A stretch of 64,000 bases of DNA, taken from CAVSEK01 sp963726975 (GTDB lineage: Bacteria > Actinomycetota > Actinomycetes > Mycobacteriales > SCTD01). Numbering within the stretch: the stretch's first letter is position 1; every line of letters starts with the position of its first letter. The stretch covers positions 496,001 to 560,000 of the forward strand of contig CAVSEK010000013.1 in the NCBI GenBank assembly GCA_963726975.1. The letters are read 5' to 3'. Shown piece after piece: positions 1-8,541 of this stretch. Made by a program: the position numbers and the translations under genes. A model generated the notes under the pieces. It was not told the origin of the DNA, made no database searches, and saw only the letters and a list, made by a program, of their open reading frames with translations.

Positions 1-1
1 G

Positions 2-1480
2 CGGCTGGTCGGGGTCCGGCACGAGCAGGCCGCCGGGTACGCCGCGGACGGCTACGCCCGGGCGACCGGTCGGCTCGGGGTCGCCCTCACGACGACCGGC
101 CCGGGCGCGGCGAACACCGTCACCGCGGTGGGGGAGGCCTGGGCCTCGCACTCACCGGTGCTCGTGGTGGCGACGGACGTGCCGACGACGCTGCGCCGCC
201 CCGGCGCCTACCGCGGCGTGCTGCACGAGACGACCGACCAGGCCGGCTTCTTCCGGCCGGTGACCAAGGCGCAGCTGCGGGTGGAGACGGTCGAGGCGCT
301 GCACGACACGGTGCTGCGCGCCGGCCGGCTGGCGCTGGAGCACCCGCGGCGGCCGGTCTACCTCGAGGTCCCCACCGACCTGCTGTCGGCCCTGACCGCG
401 CCCCCGCCGGCCGTGGGGCCGGGGGCGCCCCCGGCCGAGGTCGTCGACCCTCCCGAGACGATCGACGCGTCCGCAGCGGGCCCGCTCCTGCAGGCCGCCC
501 GCCGCCCGCTGGTCTGGGCCGGCGGCGGTGCGACCGCCGACGGCGCCGCGCAGGAGGTCGCCGCGCTGGCGGAGTCGCTCGGCGCGCCGGTGCTGACGTC
601 GTACGGCGGTCGCGGACTGCTCCCGCCGGAGGCCCCCGCGCTCGTGCCGCTGCCGCCGCACTGCCCGGGTGCGGGTGCGCTGTGGGACGCCGCCGACCTC
701 GTCGTCGTGCTCGGCAGCGACCTCGACGCGATGAACACCCAGGGCTTCCGCCAGCCCCGGCCGCCGGCGGTCGTCACGGTCGACCTCGCCCGACCGGTCA
801 ACGTCGAGCCCGACGTGTGGCTGGCCGTCCCGGCCCGCGCCGGTGCGACCGCACTGCGGGCGCTGGTCGGCGCACCGCGGCCGCCCTGGTGGGAGCGGCC
901 CCCCGGCCGGGAGTCGTACGCCGGGCCGGAGACCGCCTTCCTCGACGCGCTCGAGGCGGGGCTGCCCGAGGACGCGGTCGTCGTGGCCGACATGTGCGTG
1001 GCCGGCTACTGGTACGGCGGCTTCGGCCGGGTGCACCAGCCGCGCGGACTGGCCTACCCGGTCGGCTGGGGCACCCTCGGCTTCGGCTTCCCCGCCGGGC
1101 TCGGCGCGGCCCTGTCCGGGCGCCCGACGGTCGCCCTGGTGGGCGACGGCGGCTTCCTGTTCGCCTGCGGCGAGCTGGCGACGGCGGCGCAGGAGAGGTT
1201 GCCGCTGACGACCGTGCTCGTGGACGACGGCGGCTACGGGATGCTCGCCTACGACTTCACCAAGGACGGCCAGACGCCGGTCGGCTGCGACCTGGAGCCA
1301 CCGGACTTCGTGGCGCTCGCCCGGGCGTTCCGGGTCGAGGCCCGCACCGTGGCGGTCGAGGAGCTGGCGCAGGCGGTGGCCGCCGGGGTCGCGAGCGGCC
1401 GGCCGTCCCTGCTGGTGGTGCAGGCGTCGTTCACGCCCCCGCCGAACACCTCGCCGAGGTGGTACCGCGTCGCGGGCTGA
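2..1480 (+). CDS. Thiamine-diphosphate-dependent enzyme, acetolactate-synthase-like (5' partial)
   Basis: The gene enters the window already in frame, so its N-terminus is missing; about 492 residues are visible. The first residues carry the RHEQAAGYAADGYAR block, whose Glu activates thiamine diphosphate in this superfamily, followed by the TTGPGAAN stretch. The middle domain and the C-terminal ThDP-binding domain follow. The C-terminal domain has GDGG near base 1142, but the usual NN of the GDG...NN metal motif is replaced by VDDGGYG near base 1220. That fits a distant oxo-acid decarboxylase or acetolactate-synthase-like enzyme better than a classical IlvB. No small regulatory subunit gene or other branched-chain gene follows, so the substrate is unknown. 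The GTG/ATG-like codons near 128 are internal, because homology runs upstream of them. Confidence 0.85.
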   Translation, partial: RLVGVRHEQAAGYAADGYARATGRLGVALTTTGPGAANTVTAVGEAWASHSPVLVVATDVPTTLRRPGAYRGVLHETTDQAGFFRPVTKAQLRVETVEALHDTVLRAGRLALEHPRRPVYLEVPTDLLSALTAPPPAVGPGAPPAEVVDPPETIDASAAGPLLQAARRPLVWAGGGATADGAAQEVAALAESLGAPVLTSYGGRGLLPPEAPALVPLPPHCPGAGALWDAADLVVVLGSDLDAMNTQGFRQPRPPAVVTVDLARPVNVEPDVWLAVPARAGATALRALVGAPRPPWWERPPGRESYAGPETAFLDALEAGLPEDAVVVADMCVAGYWYGGFGRVHQPRGLAYPVGWGTLGFGFPAGLGAALSGRPTVALVGDGGFLFACGELATAAQERLPLTTVLVDDGGYGMLAYDFTKDGQTPVGCDLEPPDFVALARAFRVEARTVAVEELAQAVAAGVASGRPSLLVVQASFTPPPNTSPRWYRVAG

Positions 1481-1492
1481 GGGCCCGCAGCG

Positions 1493-2080
1493 TCACCAGG
1501 TGTGGGCGACGTCCACGACGAGCCGGCTGCTGGTGCCGGGCCCGTCCAGCGCGAAGACGCGGAACGGCAGGCGGGCGCGCACGCCCAGTCCCACGGTCGT
1601 GTACCCCTCGTACGACCCGGCCCAGACGACCTGCCGGAAGGTCCGGTAGCCGGCGACCGGCGCCAGCTCGGACCGGTCGCGCGGGGCGTACGTCGCGCGG
1701 CCGCTGCTGTCGTAGGCCGGCACGTGGGCGACGACCGAGATGGCGGCGCCGCCGCGGGTCGGGACGACCGTGCCGGAGCCGTCCTGGCGCACGGCGTCGA
1801 CGTACTGCACGGTCCAGCCGCGGACGGCGCCCGGGCCGACGTCGAGGACGAGCCGGTCGAAGCAGTCGTGCCGGCCGGCGCGCACGCCGGTGAGCGGGGC
1901 GGTCGACATCGGCGCGGCGGTCTTGGCCAGCGAGCCCCAGCCGGTGGGGCAGGCGCTCGCGCTGCTGGCCGTCGCTGCGGCGGTGGCGGCGCCGGTAGGC
2001 GCGGCGGTGGCGGCGAGCGGGGCGACCGCGACGGCGGCTCCGACGAGGACGGGGGCGAGCAGTGCGGCGGTGCGCGTCAT
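1493..2080 (-). CDS. Secreted AMIN-like domain protein
   Basis: This 195-residue protein begins with a signal peptide: Met-Thr-Arg, a hydrophobic run of about 20 residues, then an Ala-rich AATAAP cleavage region. The mature part has one CPTGWGS cysteine and the FDRLVLDVG...WTVQYVD...DGSG pattern that I associate with actinobacterial AMIN-like domains, which are beta-sandwich domains of exported, probably wall-associated proteins. The ATG start is supported by AGGAG about 6 bases upstream and by the signal peptide beginning directly at it. It is convergent with the preceding enzyme gene and divergent from the symporter. A function beyond export is not apparent. Confidence 0.7.
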   Translation of the reverse strand: MTRTAALLAPVLVGAAVAVAPLAATAAPTGAATAAATASSASACPTGWGSLAKTAAPMSTAPLTGVRAGRHDCFDRLVLDVGPGAVRGWTVQYVDAVRQDGSGTVVPTRGGAAISVVAHVPAYDSSGRATYAPRDRSELAPVAGYRTFRQVVWAGSYEGYTTVGLGVRARLPFRVFALDGPGTSSRLVVDVAHTW

Positions 2081-2239
2081 CGCGGTCTCCTGCGGTCGGC
2101 GGTCGCGACCCGGGAGGGCCGGCACCAGGAGGACGCGCACGGTCGTCGTGAGGTTGCTCCGGCGCGGGTGAGGACCGGGCGGGCGGGGCACGGTGCTCGC
2201 GGTCGCCGGTCCCGCGGCGCCGGAGACGGGAGAGGCCCC

Positions 2240-3682
2240 ATGACCCTGCAGCCCGGTACGCCCGCCGACACCGCGCCCTCGCCGTCCCGGCGGGCGGACC
2301 GCACGCACCTGCTCTACCTGGCGGTGATCGCCGCGGTGCTGGCCGGCGTGGTGCTCGGCTTCGTCGCACCGGACGTGGCGCAGTCGCTCAGGCCGCTGGG
2401 GACGGGCTTCGTCAGCCTCGTCAAGATGATGATCTCGCCGATCATCTTCACGACGATCGTCCTCGGGGTGGGGTCGGTGCGCAGCGCCGCCCAGGTGGGC
2501 AAGGTCGGGGGCCTGGCCCTGGGCTACTTCCTCACCATGTCCACCGCGGCCCTCGCGATCGGGCTCGTCGTCGGCAACCTGCTGCACCCGGGCCAGGGCC
2601 TGCAGCTCGACGAGACGACGCGCGCGGCCGGCCGGGGGGCCGCCGGCGAGAGCGGCGGCACCGTCGACTTCCTGCTCGGGATCATCCCGACGTCGCTGTT
2701 CTCGTCGGTGACCTCCGGGGAGGTGCTGCAGACCCTGTTCGTCGCGCTGCTCGTCGGGTTCGCCCTGCAGTCGCTCGGGGAGCGCGGGACGCCGGTGCTG
2801 ACGGCCGTCACGTCGCTGCAGCGGGTCGTCTTCAAGGTCCTGGCGATGATCATGTGGGTGGCCCCGGTCGGCGCCTTCGGGGCGATCGCCGCTGTCGTCG
2901 GCTCGGCCGGTCTCGACGCGATCCGGAGCCTGGCCGTGGTCATGCTGGGCTTCTACGCGACCTGCCTGCTGTTCGTCCTGCTCGTGCTCGGCACGGTGCT
3001 GCGCGCGGTCACCGGCCTCTCGGTGCTGCGCCTGCTGCGCTACCTGGCGCGCGAGTTCCTGCTCATCGTGTCGACGTCGTCCTCCGAGACCGCCCTGCCG
3101 CGGCTCATCGCGAAGATGGAGCACGTCGGGGTCAGCCGGCCGGTCGTCGGCATCACCGTCCCGACCGGCTACTCCTTCAACCTCGACGGCACCGCCATCT
3201 ACCTGACGATGGCCTCGCTGTTCATCGCGCAGGCGACCGGCAACCCGCTGTCGGTCGGCGAGCAGGTCTCCCTGCTGGTCTTCATGGTCATCGCCTCGAA
3301 GGGGGCGGCCGGCGTGACCGGAGCAGGCCTCGCCACGCTCGCGGGTGGTCTGTCGACCCACCGCCCGGAGCTGCTCGACGGCGTGGGGCTCATCGTCGGC
3401 ATCGACCGCTTCATGTCCGAGGCCCGTGCGCTCACCAACTTCGCCGGCAACGCGGTCGCGACCGTGCTCGTCGGCCGGTGGACCGGCCAGCTCGACCTCG
3501 ACCGCGCGCGTCGGGTGCTGGCCGGCGAGCAGCCGTTCGACGAGTCGTCGTTCACCGACGACCACGGCACCGGCTCGCCGGCGCCCGGGCGCGAGGCGTA
3601 CGCCGACCTGCAGGACGCCCGGCCGCAGGAGGACCGGGTGCCGCGGGTGGTGACCCCGCAGGCCGGCACCGCCCAGGGCTGA
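2240..3682 (+). CDS. dctA: Dicarboxylate/amino acid:cation symporter, DctA type
   Basis: This 480-residue multi-pass membrane carrier belongs to the DAACS family, which imports C4-dicarboxylates or acidic amino acids with protons or sodium. Seen in the sequence are hydrophobic segments throughout, the KMMISPIIFTTIV segment, the serine-rich hairpin motif STSSSET (about base 3070), and the substrate-site motif GYSFNLDGTAIYL (about base 3170). These are hallmarks of DctA/GltP carriers. The length is slightly over the 430-residue norm because of hydrophilic tails at both ends. The ATG was chosen because GGGAGAGG lies just upstream; the open frame extends further up but without signal. dctA versus gltP cannot be separated by eye. 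Confidence 0.88.
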   Translation: MTLQPGTPADTAPSPSRRADRTHLLYLAVIAAVLAGVVLGFVAPDVAQSLRPLGTGFVSLVKMMISPIIFTTIVLGVGSVRSAAQVGKVGGLALGYFLTMSTAALAIGLVVGNLLHPGQGLQLDETTRAAGRGAAGESGGTVDFLLGIIPTSLFSSVTSGEVLQTLFVALLVGFALQSLGERGTPVLTAVTSLQRVVFKVLAMIMWVAPVGAFGAIAAVVGSAGLDAIRSLAVVMLGFYATCLLFVLLVLGTVLRAVTGLSVLRLLRYLAREFLLIVSTSSSETALPRLIAKMEHVGVSRPVVGITVPTGYSFNLDGTAIYLTMASLFIAQATGNPLSVGEQVSLLVFMVIASKGAAGVTGAGLATLAGGLSTHRPELLDGVGLIVGIDRFMSEARALTNFAGNAVATVLVGRWTGQLDLDRARRVLAGEQPFDESSFTDDHGTGSPAPGREAYADLQDARPQEDRVPRVVTPQAGTAQG

Positions 3683-3691
3683 CCCGGTCGG

Positions 3692-5227
3692 CTACAGGCG
3701 GAAGCCGGGGTCGCCGGCAGCGACCTCGACGTCCATCTGGGCCTTCTGCAGCTTGCCGGCGTAGTCCCAGTTCATCGACTGCCAGCGGGTGAACTGGTCG
3801 AGCACCCACACGCCGGACTGCCGGGAACCGTTGCCGCTCTTGCCGTTGCCGCCGAAGGGCAGGTGCGCCTCGGCGCCCGAGGTCGAGTTGTTGACCGACA
3901 GCATCCCCGCCGACACCCGGGCCCGGAAGTCCCAGACGGCCTTGGCGTCGCGCGTGTAGATCGCCGAGGACAGCCCGTAGCCGTGCCCGTTGGCGAGGGA
4001 CACGGCCTCGTCGAAGGTGCGGAAGGTCGTCACCGGCACCAGCGGGCCGAAGGTCTCGTAGCGGTAGAGGGCGTCGTCGGGGCGTACGCCGGTGACGACG
4101 ACGGGGTGCGCGAACACGCCCTCGTCCGGGTCGCCGACGAAGCCCTCGCGCGGGTTGCCGGAGGTGATCCGCCCGGTCGGCCCGTGCACCTCGTGGTGCG
4201 GCTGGACCTCGCCCAGCCACTTCTCCCAGCCCGCCAGGAAGCGCTCGGACAGCATCGGGCCGTACAGCACGTCCTGCGCCGGGTCGCCGACCCGGGACGC
4301 CGCGAGCCGGGCCAGCAGCTTCTCGAGGAACGCGTCGTGCACGTCCTCGTGGACCACGGCGATGCCGAGCGAGGTGCAGCGCTGGCCCGCGGTGCCGAAC
4401 CCGGCGAACAGCGCCCCCTCGGCAGCGAGGTCGAGGTCGGCGTCGGGCATCACCACCATGGGGTTCTTGCCGCCGAGCTCGAGGCACGGGCTCTGCAGGT
4501 GCCGGCCGCACAGCTCGCCGATGCGCACGCCGACCTCGGAGGAGCCGGTGAAGCCGACCTTCTGCACCAGGCCCTCGTCGAGCGCCCGCGACAGCCCGTC
4601 GAAGGTCGTCGGGCCGTCGGCGTGCACGGTGTTGAGCACGCCCGGCGGCAGCCCGCCCGCGACGAACAGCCGCGACAGGGCGTCGCCGAGCGCGGCGGCG
4701 TAGTCCGCCGGCTTCCAGACGACGGCGTTGCCGCAGAGCAGCGCCGGGACGAGGTACCACGACGGCACGGCGACGGGGAAGTTGCCGGCCGTGATGATGC
4801 CGGCCACCCCGACGGGCACGCGGAAGGTGAACAGCTGCTTGTCGCGCATCTCGCTCGGCACCGTCTGGCCGTAGAGCCGCCGGCCCTCGCCGAGGAAGAA
4901 GTCGCAGGTGTCGACGATCTCCTGCACCTCCCCGCGGGCCTCGGCGATCGGCTTGCCGACCTCGCGGGTGACCAGCTGCGCCAGCGCCTCGGCGTTGGCC
5001 TCGACGAGCCGGCCGATGCGCGCGACCACCTGGCCGCGCACCGGGGCCGGCGTGGCCGCCCAGGCGGGCTGGGCGTCCCGGGCGGCGCGGAAGGCGTCGA
5101 CGAGCTGGTCGGCGCTGGCCAGCGACACCTCGGCGACGACGTCGGACAGCCGGGCCGGGTTGGTGCTCGTGGTCGTCCCGGCGTCGCCGCGGACGGGGGA
5201 GCCGGCGACGGTGGAGTCGATGCGCAT
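3692..5227 (-). CDS. Aldehyde dehydrogenase, probable L-2-aminoadipate-6-semialdehyde dehydrogenase
   Basis: This 511-residue NAD(P)-dependent aldehyde dehydrogenase shows Asn149 in TAGNF, Lys172 in WKP, general-base Glu250 in LELGG and catalytic Cys284 in GTAGQRCTS. The GTAGQRCT block resembles the ALDH7/piperideine-6-carboxylate dehydrogenase group. It lies directly downstream of a lysine 6-aminotransferase gene and overlaps it by one base (TGATG), so translation is probably coupled. From that context I infer that it oxidises 2-aminoadipate-6-semialdehyde (or its cyclic form, piperideine-6-carboxylate) to 2-aminoadipate. The alternative is a generic succinate-semialdehyde-type dehydrogenase. 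Confidence 0.8.
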   Translation of the reverse strand: MRIDSTVAGSPVRGDAGTTTSTNPARLSDVVAEVSLASADQLVDAFRAARDAQPAWAATPAPVRGQVVARIGRLVEANAEALAQLVTREVGKPIAEARGEVQEIVDTCDFFLGEGRRLYGQTVPSEMRDKQLFTFRVPVGVAGIITAGNFPVAVPSWYLVPALLCGNAVVWKPADYAAALGDALSRLFVAGGLPPGVLNTVHADGPTTFDGLSRALDEGLVQKVGFTGSSEVGVRIGELCGRHLQSPCLELGGKNPMVVMPDADLDLAAEGALFAGFGTAGQRCTSLGIAVVHEDVHDAFLEKLLARLAASRVGDPAQDVLYGPMLSERFLAGWEKWLGEVQPHHEVHGPTGRITSGNPREGFVGDPDEGVFAHPVVVTGVRPDDALYRYETFGPLVPVTTFRTFDEAVSLANGHGYGLSSAIYTRDAKAVWDFRARVSAGMLSVNNSTSGAEAHLPFGGNGKSGNGSRQSGVWVLDQFTRWQSMNWDYAGKLQKAQMDVEVAAGDPGFRL

Positions 5228-6594
5228 CAGGAGGTCGAGCCCTTCGGGGGAGCGGTCGGGGACGTGAGGCGGGTGAGGACGCGGTCGAGGGCCGCCAGGC
5301 CCTCGGCGAGCTCGTCCTCGCGCACGGTGAGGGCCGGGCGGAAGCGCACGCTACGGCTCCCGCAGCCCAGCAGCAGCACGTGCTCGTCGTCGCGCAGGGC
5401 GCCGAGCACGGCGTCGCGCAGCCCGCCGTCGGGCAGCGAGAAGGCGCACATGAGGCCGCGGCCCCGGACGTCGGTGACCTCGGGGTGGCGGGCGGCGAGG
5501 TCGGCCAGCAGGCCGAGCAGCACCGGCTCGAGGGCCTTCGCCCGGGCGATGAGGCCCTCGGCCTCGACGACCTCGAGGATGCGGCGGCTGCGGACCATGT
5601 CGGTGAGCGAGCCGCCCCAGGTGGAGTTGATCCGCGACGAGGTGCGGAACACGTTGTCGGGGACCTCGTCGACGCGTCCGCCGGCCATGACGCCGCAGAC
5701 CTGGGTCTTCTTGCCGAACGCCACGACGTCGGGCTGCACGCCGAGCTGCTGGAAGGCCCAGGCGGTGCCGGTCAGCCCGCACCCGGTCTGCACCTCGTCG
5801 AGCACGAGCAGCGCGTCGTGCTCCTCGCACAGCCGCTGGACCGCCTGCAGGAACTCGGGCCGGAAGTGGTGGTCGCCGCCCTCGCCCTGCACGGGCTCGA
5901 GCACGAAGCAGGCGATGTCGTGCGGGTGCGCTGCGAAGGCCGCCCGGGCGGCGTCCAGGGCCTCGGCCTCGCGCCGCTCGACCGGCCCGCGGCTGCTCGA
6001 GACGTACGGCGCCGGGACGCGCGGCCAGTCGAAGACGGGGAACCGCTCGGTCTTCACCGGGTCGGTGTTGGTGAGGCTGAGCGTGTAGCCGCTGCGCCCG
6101 TGGAAGGCGTCGCGCAGGTGCAGGACCCGGGTGCCGAGGTCGCGGCTGCGGCCGGCGGCCTCGTTGCGCCGCGACTTCCAGTCGAAGGCCACCTTGAGGG
6201 CGTTCTCGACGGCCAGCGCGCCCCCCTCGACGAAGAACAGGTGCGGCAGGCCCGGGTCGCCGAGCACCCGCGCGAAGGTCTGCACGAACCGGGCCATCGC
6301 GACGGTGTAGACGTCGGAGTTGGCCGGCTTGTTGAGCGCGGCCTGCAGGAGCTCGCCGCGGAAGACCTCGTCCTCGACCAGGGCCGGGTGGTTCATGCCG
6401 AGCGCGCTGCTGGCGTAGAAGGTGAACAGGTCGAGGTAGGCCGTGCCGTCGCGGGCGTCGACCAGCCGGGAGCCGCGCGAGGCCTCGAGGTCGAGCACGA
6501 GGTCGAAGCCGTCCACGAGCATCGAGCGGCCCAGCACCGCGTGCACGTCGGCGGGGGCCGGAGCGGAGGTCGGGGCGGCGAGGAGGCTGGTCAT
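5227..6594 (-). CDS. lat: L-lysine 6-aminotransferase
   Basis: This 455-residue PLP-dependent class III aminotransferase is expected to transfer the epsilon-amino group of lysine to 2-oxoglutarate, giving 2-aminoadipate-6-semialdehyde. Visible are FVEGGALAVENALK, the EPVQGEGGD loop, LDEVQTGCG with the cofactor-binding Asp266, and the PLP-lysine region AFGKKTQVCG around residue 295. GKKTQVCG is characteristic of Lat rather than of ornithine or GABA aminotransferases. The ATG follows a short leader and is divergent from the amidohydrolase gene. With the overlapping dehydrogenase it forms a two-gene lysine-catabolic operon. Lat is also known from cephamycin clusters, but no beta-lactam genes are present here. 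Confidence 0.9.
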   Translation of the reverse strand: MTSLLAAPTSAPAPADVHAVLGRSMLVDGFDLVLDLEASRGSRLVDARDGTAYLDLFTFYASSALGMNHPALVEDEVFRGELLQAALNKPANSDVYTVAMARFVQTFARVLGDPGLPHLFFVEGGALAVENALKVAFDWKSRRNEAAGRSRDLGTRVLHLRDAFHGRSGYTLSLTNTDPVKTERFPVFDWPRVPAPYVSSSRGPVERREAEALDAARAAFAAHPHDIACFVLEPVQGEGGDHHFRPEFLQAVQRLCEEHDALLVLDEVQTGCGLTGTAWAFQQLGVQPDVVAFGKKTQVCGVMAGGRVDEVPDNVFRTSSRINSTWGGSLTDMVRSRRILEVVEAEGLIARAKALEPVLLGLLADLAARHPEVTDVRGRGLMCAFSLPDGGLRDAVLGALRDDEHVLLLGCGSRSVRFRPALTVREDELAEGLAALDRVLTRLTSPTAPPKGSTS

Positions 6595-6689
6595 GGCCGC
6601 ACGGTATCGGGAAGACGTCCGGCGGGGAAGCCTGCGCGCCGCAGATCCTCCGGACAGAGCAGGGTCCTGGGGGAGGGGGTCCCGGTCCC

Positions 6690-6695
6690 TAGGCT
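6690..6695 (+). promoter_or_regulatory. Possible -10 element for a leaderless amidohydrolase mRNA
   Basis: TAGGCT matches the actinobacterial TAnnnT -10 pattern and ends seven bases before the GTG start at 6703. Transcription would therefore begin at or next to the start codon. No good -35 box is visible and no ribosome binding site precedes the GTG, which agrees with a leaderless message. Confidence 0.4.
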
Positions 6696-6702
6696 CGGGG
6701 CC

Positions 6703-8275
6703 GTGACGACGACGCTCTACCGCCGGGGGCGGGTCCGCTCGTCGGCCGACCCCTTCGCCACCGCTGTGCTCGTCGACGGGGCCACCGTGGCCTGGGTCGG
6801 GTCCGAGGGCGCCGCCGACGGCATGTCGGCCGACGTGGTCGTCGACCTCGAGGACGCCTGGGTGGCGCCGGCCTTCGTGGACGCGCACGTGCACCTCACG
6901 GCGACGGGGCTGGCGCTGACCGGGCTGGACCTGACGGGGGCGCCGTCCCTGGCCGTCGCCCTGGACCGCGTCGCCGACGCCGCCCGCCGGGCCCGCGGGG
7001 GCGCCGTCCTCGGCACCGGCTGGGACGAGACGACCTGGCCCGAGGGGCGGCCGCCGACGGCGGGCGAGCTCGACCGCGCGTCGTACGGCGGGGTGGTCTA
7101 CCTGGCCCGCACCGACGTGCACTCGGCGGTCGTCAGCAGCGCGCTGCAGGCCGCCGTCCCCGAGGCCCGCGCCGCCGACGGCTTCCTCGGCGACGGCCTG
7201 GTCCGCACCGACGCCCACCACCTGCTCCGGCGCGCGGCCTACGGAGCGGTCACCCGCAGCCAGCGCCGGGCCGCCCAGGAGACGGCGCTGCTGCGGGCCG
7301 GGGAGCTCGGCATCGCCGCGGTGCACGAGTGCGGCGGCCCCGACATCGGCGGCGAGGACGACTTCCGCGCCGCGCTCGCGCTCGAGGCCGGCGTGCAGGT
7401 CGTCGGCTACTGGGGCGAGCTCGGCGGCGTCGACCGCGCCCGCGAGCTCGGGGCGCGCGGCGCCGGCGGGGACCTGTTCGCCGACGGCGCGCTGGGCAGC
7501 CACACCGCCTGCCTGACCGCGCCGTACGCCGACGCGGCGCACCGCGGGCACGCCTACCTCACCGCCGAGCAGGTCGCCGAGCACGTGGCCGCGTGCACCT
7601 CCGCCGGGCTGCAGGCCGGGTTCCACGCCATCGGCGACGCCGCTGTCGAGGCCGTCGTCGCCGGGGTCGAGCAGGCCGCCGCCCAGGTCGGGGCCGGGGC
7701 CGTGCGCGCGGCCCGGCACCGCGTCGAGCACGCCGAGCACTGCTCGCCCGGGACCGAGCGGCGGATGGCGGCGCTCGGGCTGGTCGCCAGCGTCCAGCCG
7801 GCCTTCGACGCCCGCTGGGGGGGACCGGGCGGCCTGTACGCCGCGCGGCTGGGGCGCGGAGCGCGCCGCGGCCTGAACCCGTACGCCGCACTGGCCGCCG
7901 CCGGGGTGGCGCTGGCCCTGGGGTCGGACGCGCCCGGTCACCCCGCTGGACCCGTGGGGCACGGTGCGGGCCGCGGTGCGGCACCAGACGCCGGGCAGCG
8001 GGCTGTCGGCGCGGGCCGCCTTCGCCGCGCACACCCGCGGCGGCTGGCGGGCCGCGGGCGACGACGTGCGCGGCGACCTCGTGCCCGGCGCCCCGGCCAC
8101 CCTCGCGGTGTGGCGGGTCGAGGGCGAGCTCGTCGTGCAGACGCCGGACGCCCGGGTGGTGGGCTGGTCGACCGACCCCCGGGCCGGCGTCGCCGGGCTG
8201 CCCGACCTGGACGGACCGGACCCGGTCTGCGAGCGGCTGCTCGTGGACGGTCGCACGATCGTCACTCCCCGGTGA
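6703..8275 (+). CDS. Amidohydrolase family protein (YtcJ-like), frame break near 7933
   Basis: This metal-dependent hydrolase of the amidohydrolase superfamily (Amidohydro_3/YtcJ type) has about 523 residues once the frame is repaired. Metal-site motifs in order are VDAHVHLT near residue 64, FADGALGSHTACL, HAIGDAAVEAV, RHRVEHAEHC and GSDAPVTPLDPW. The last motif appears only if one base is removed in the run at about 7931-7936. After it the frame continues to a normal C-terminus ending at 8275. The GTG start is suggested by a -10 box just upstream and by homology beginning within ten residues. The substrate is unknown; relatives act on amides, formamides or hydantoin-like compounds. It is not obviously in an operon with lnt. 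Confidence 0.8.
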
Positions 8276-8541
8276 CACCTCGAAGTCGGCCGGCGCGCGG
8301 AAGACGCCCCTGCACCTGCACCTCGAGCGCGTCGTCGCAGGTCAGCGGCGGGTTGACAGGGGCGGGGGAGCGACCGATAGCGTGCGTCCTGCCCGCCGGA
8401 CCCGCGGGAGCCCATCAGAGAACGGTGCGGCGGCGGCGGCCGGTCGCCGACGTGCCGGTACGAAGGGCAGCACCGGGTCCAGGCACCGCCCGGCCCCGGG
8501 TGTCGACACCGACACCCGGGGCCGGGAGCAGGCAGACTGTC
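8276..8541 (+). promoter_or_regulatory. lnt leader: promoter (8353-8383) and 15-bp hairpin (8491-8524)
   Basis: This 266-base gap has no gene. TTGACA at 8353-8358 and TAGCGT at 8378-8383, 19 bases apart, form a credible housekeeping-type promoter reading toward lnt. Further down, 8491-8505 and 8510-8524 are perfectly complementary over 15 bases around an ACAC loop, a very stable hairpin. It is followed by GGAGCAGG and the lnt start at 8542. No T-run follows, so it could be a terminator, an attenuator or a structural leader element. Confidence 0.55.
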
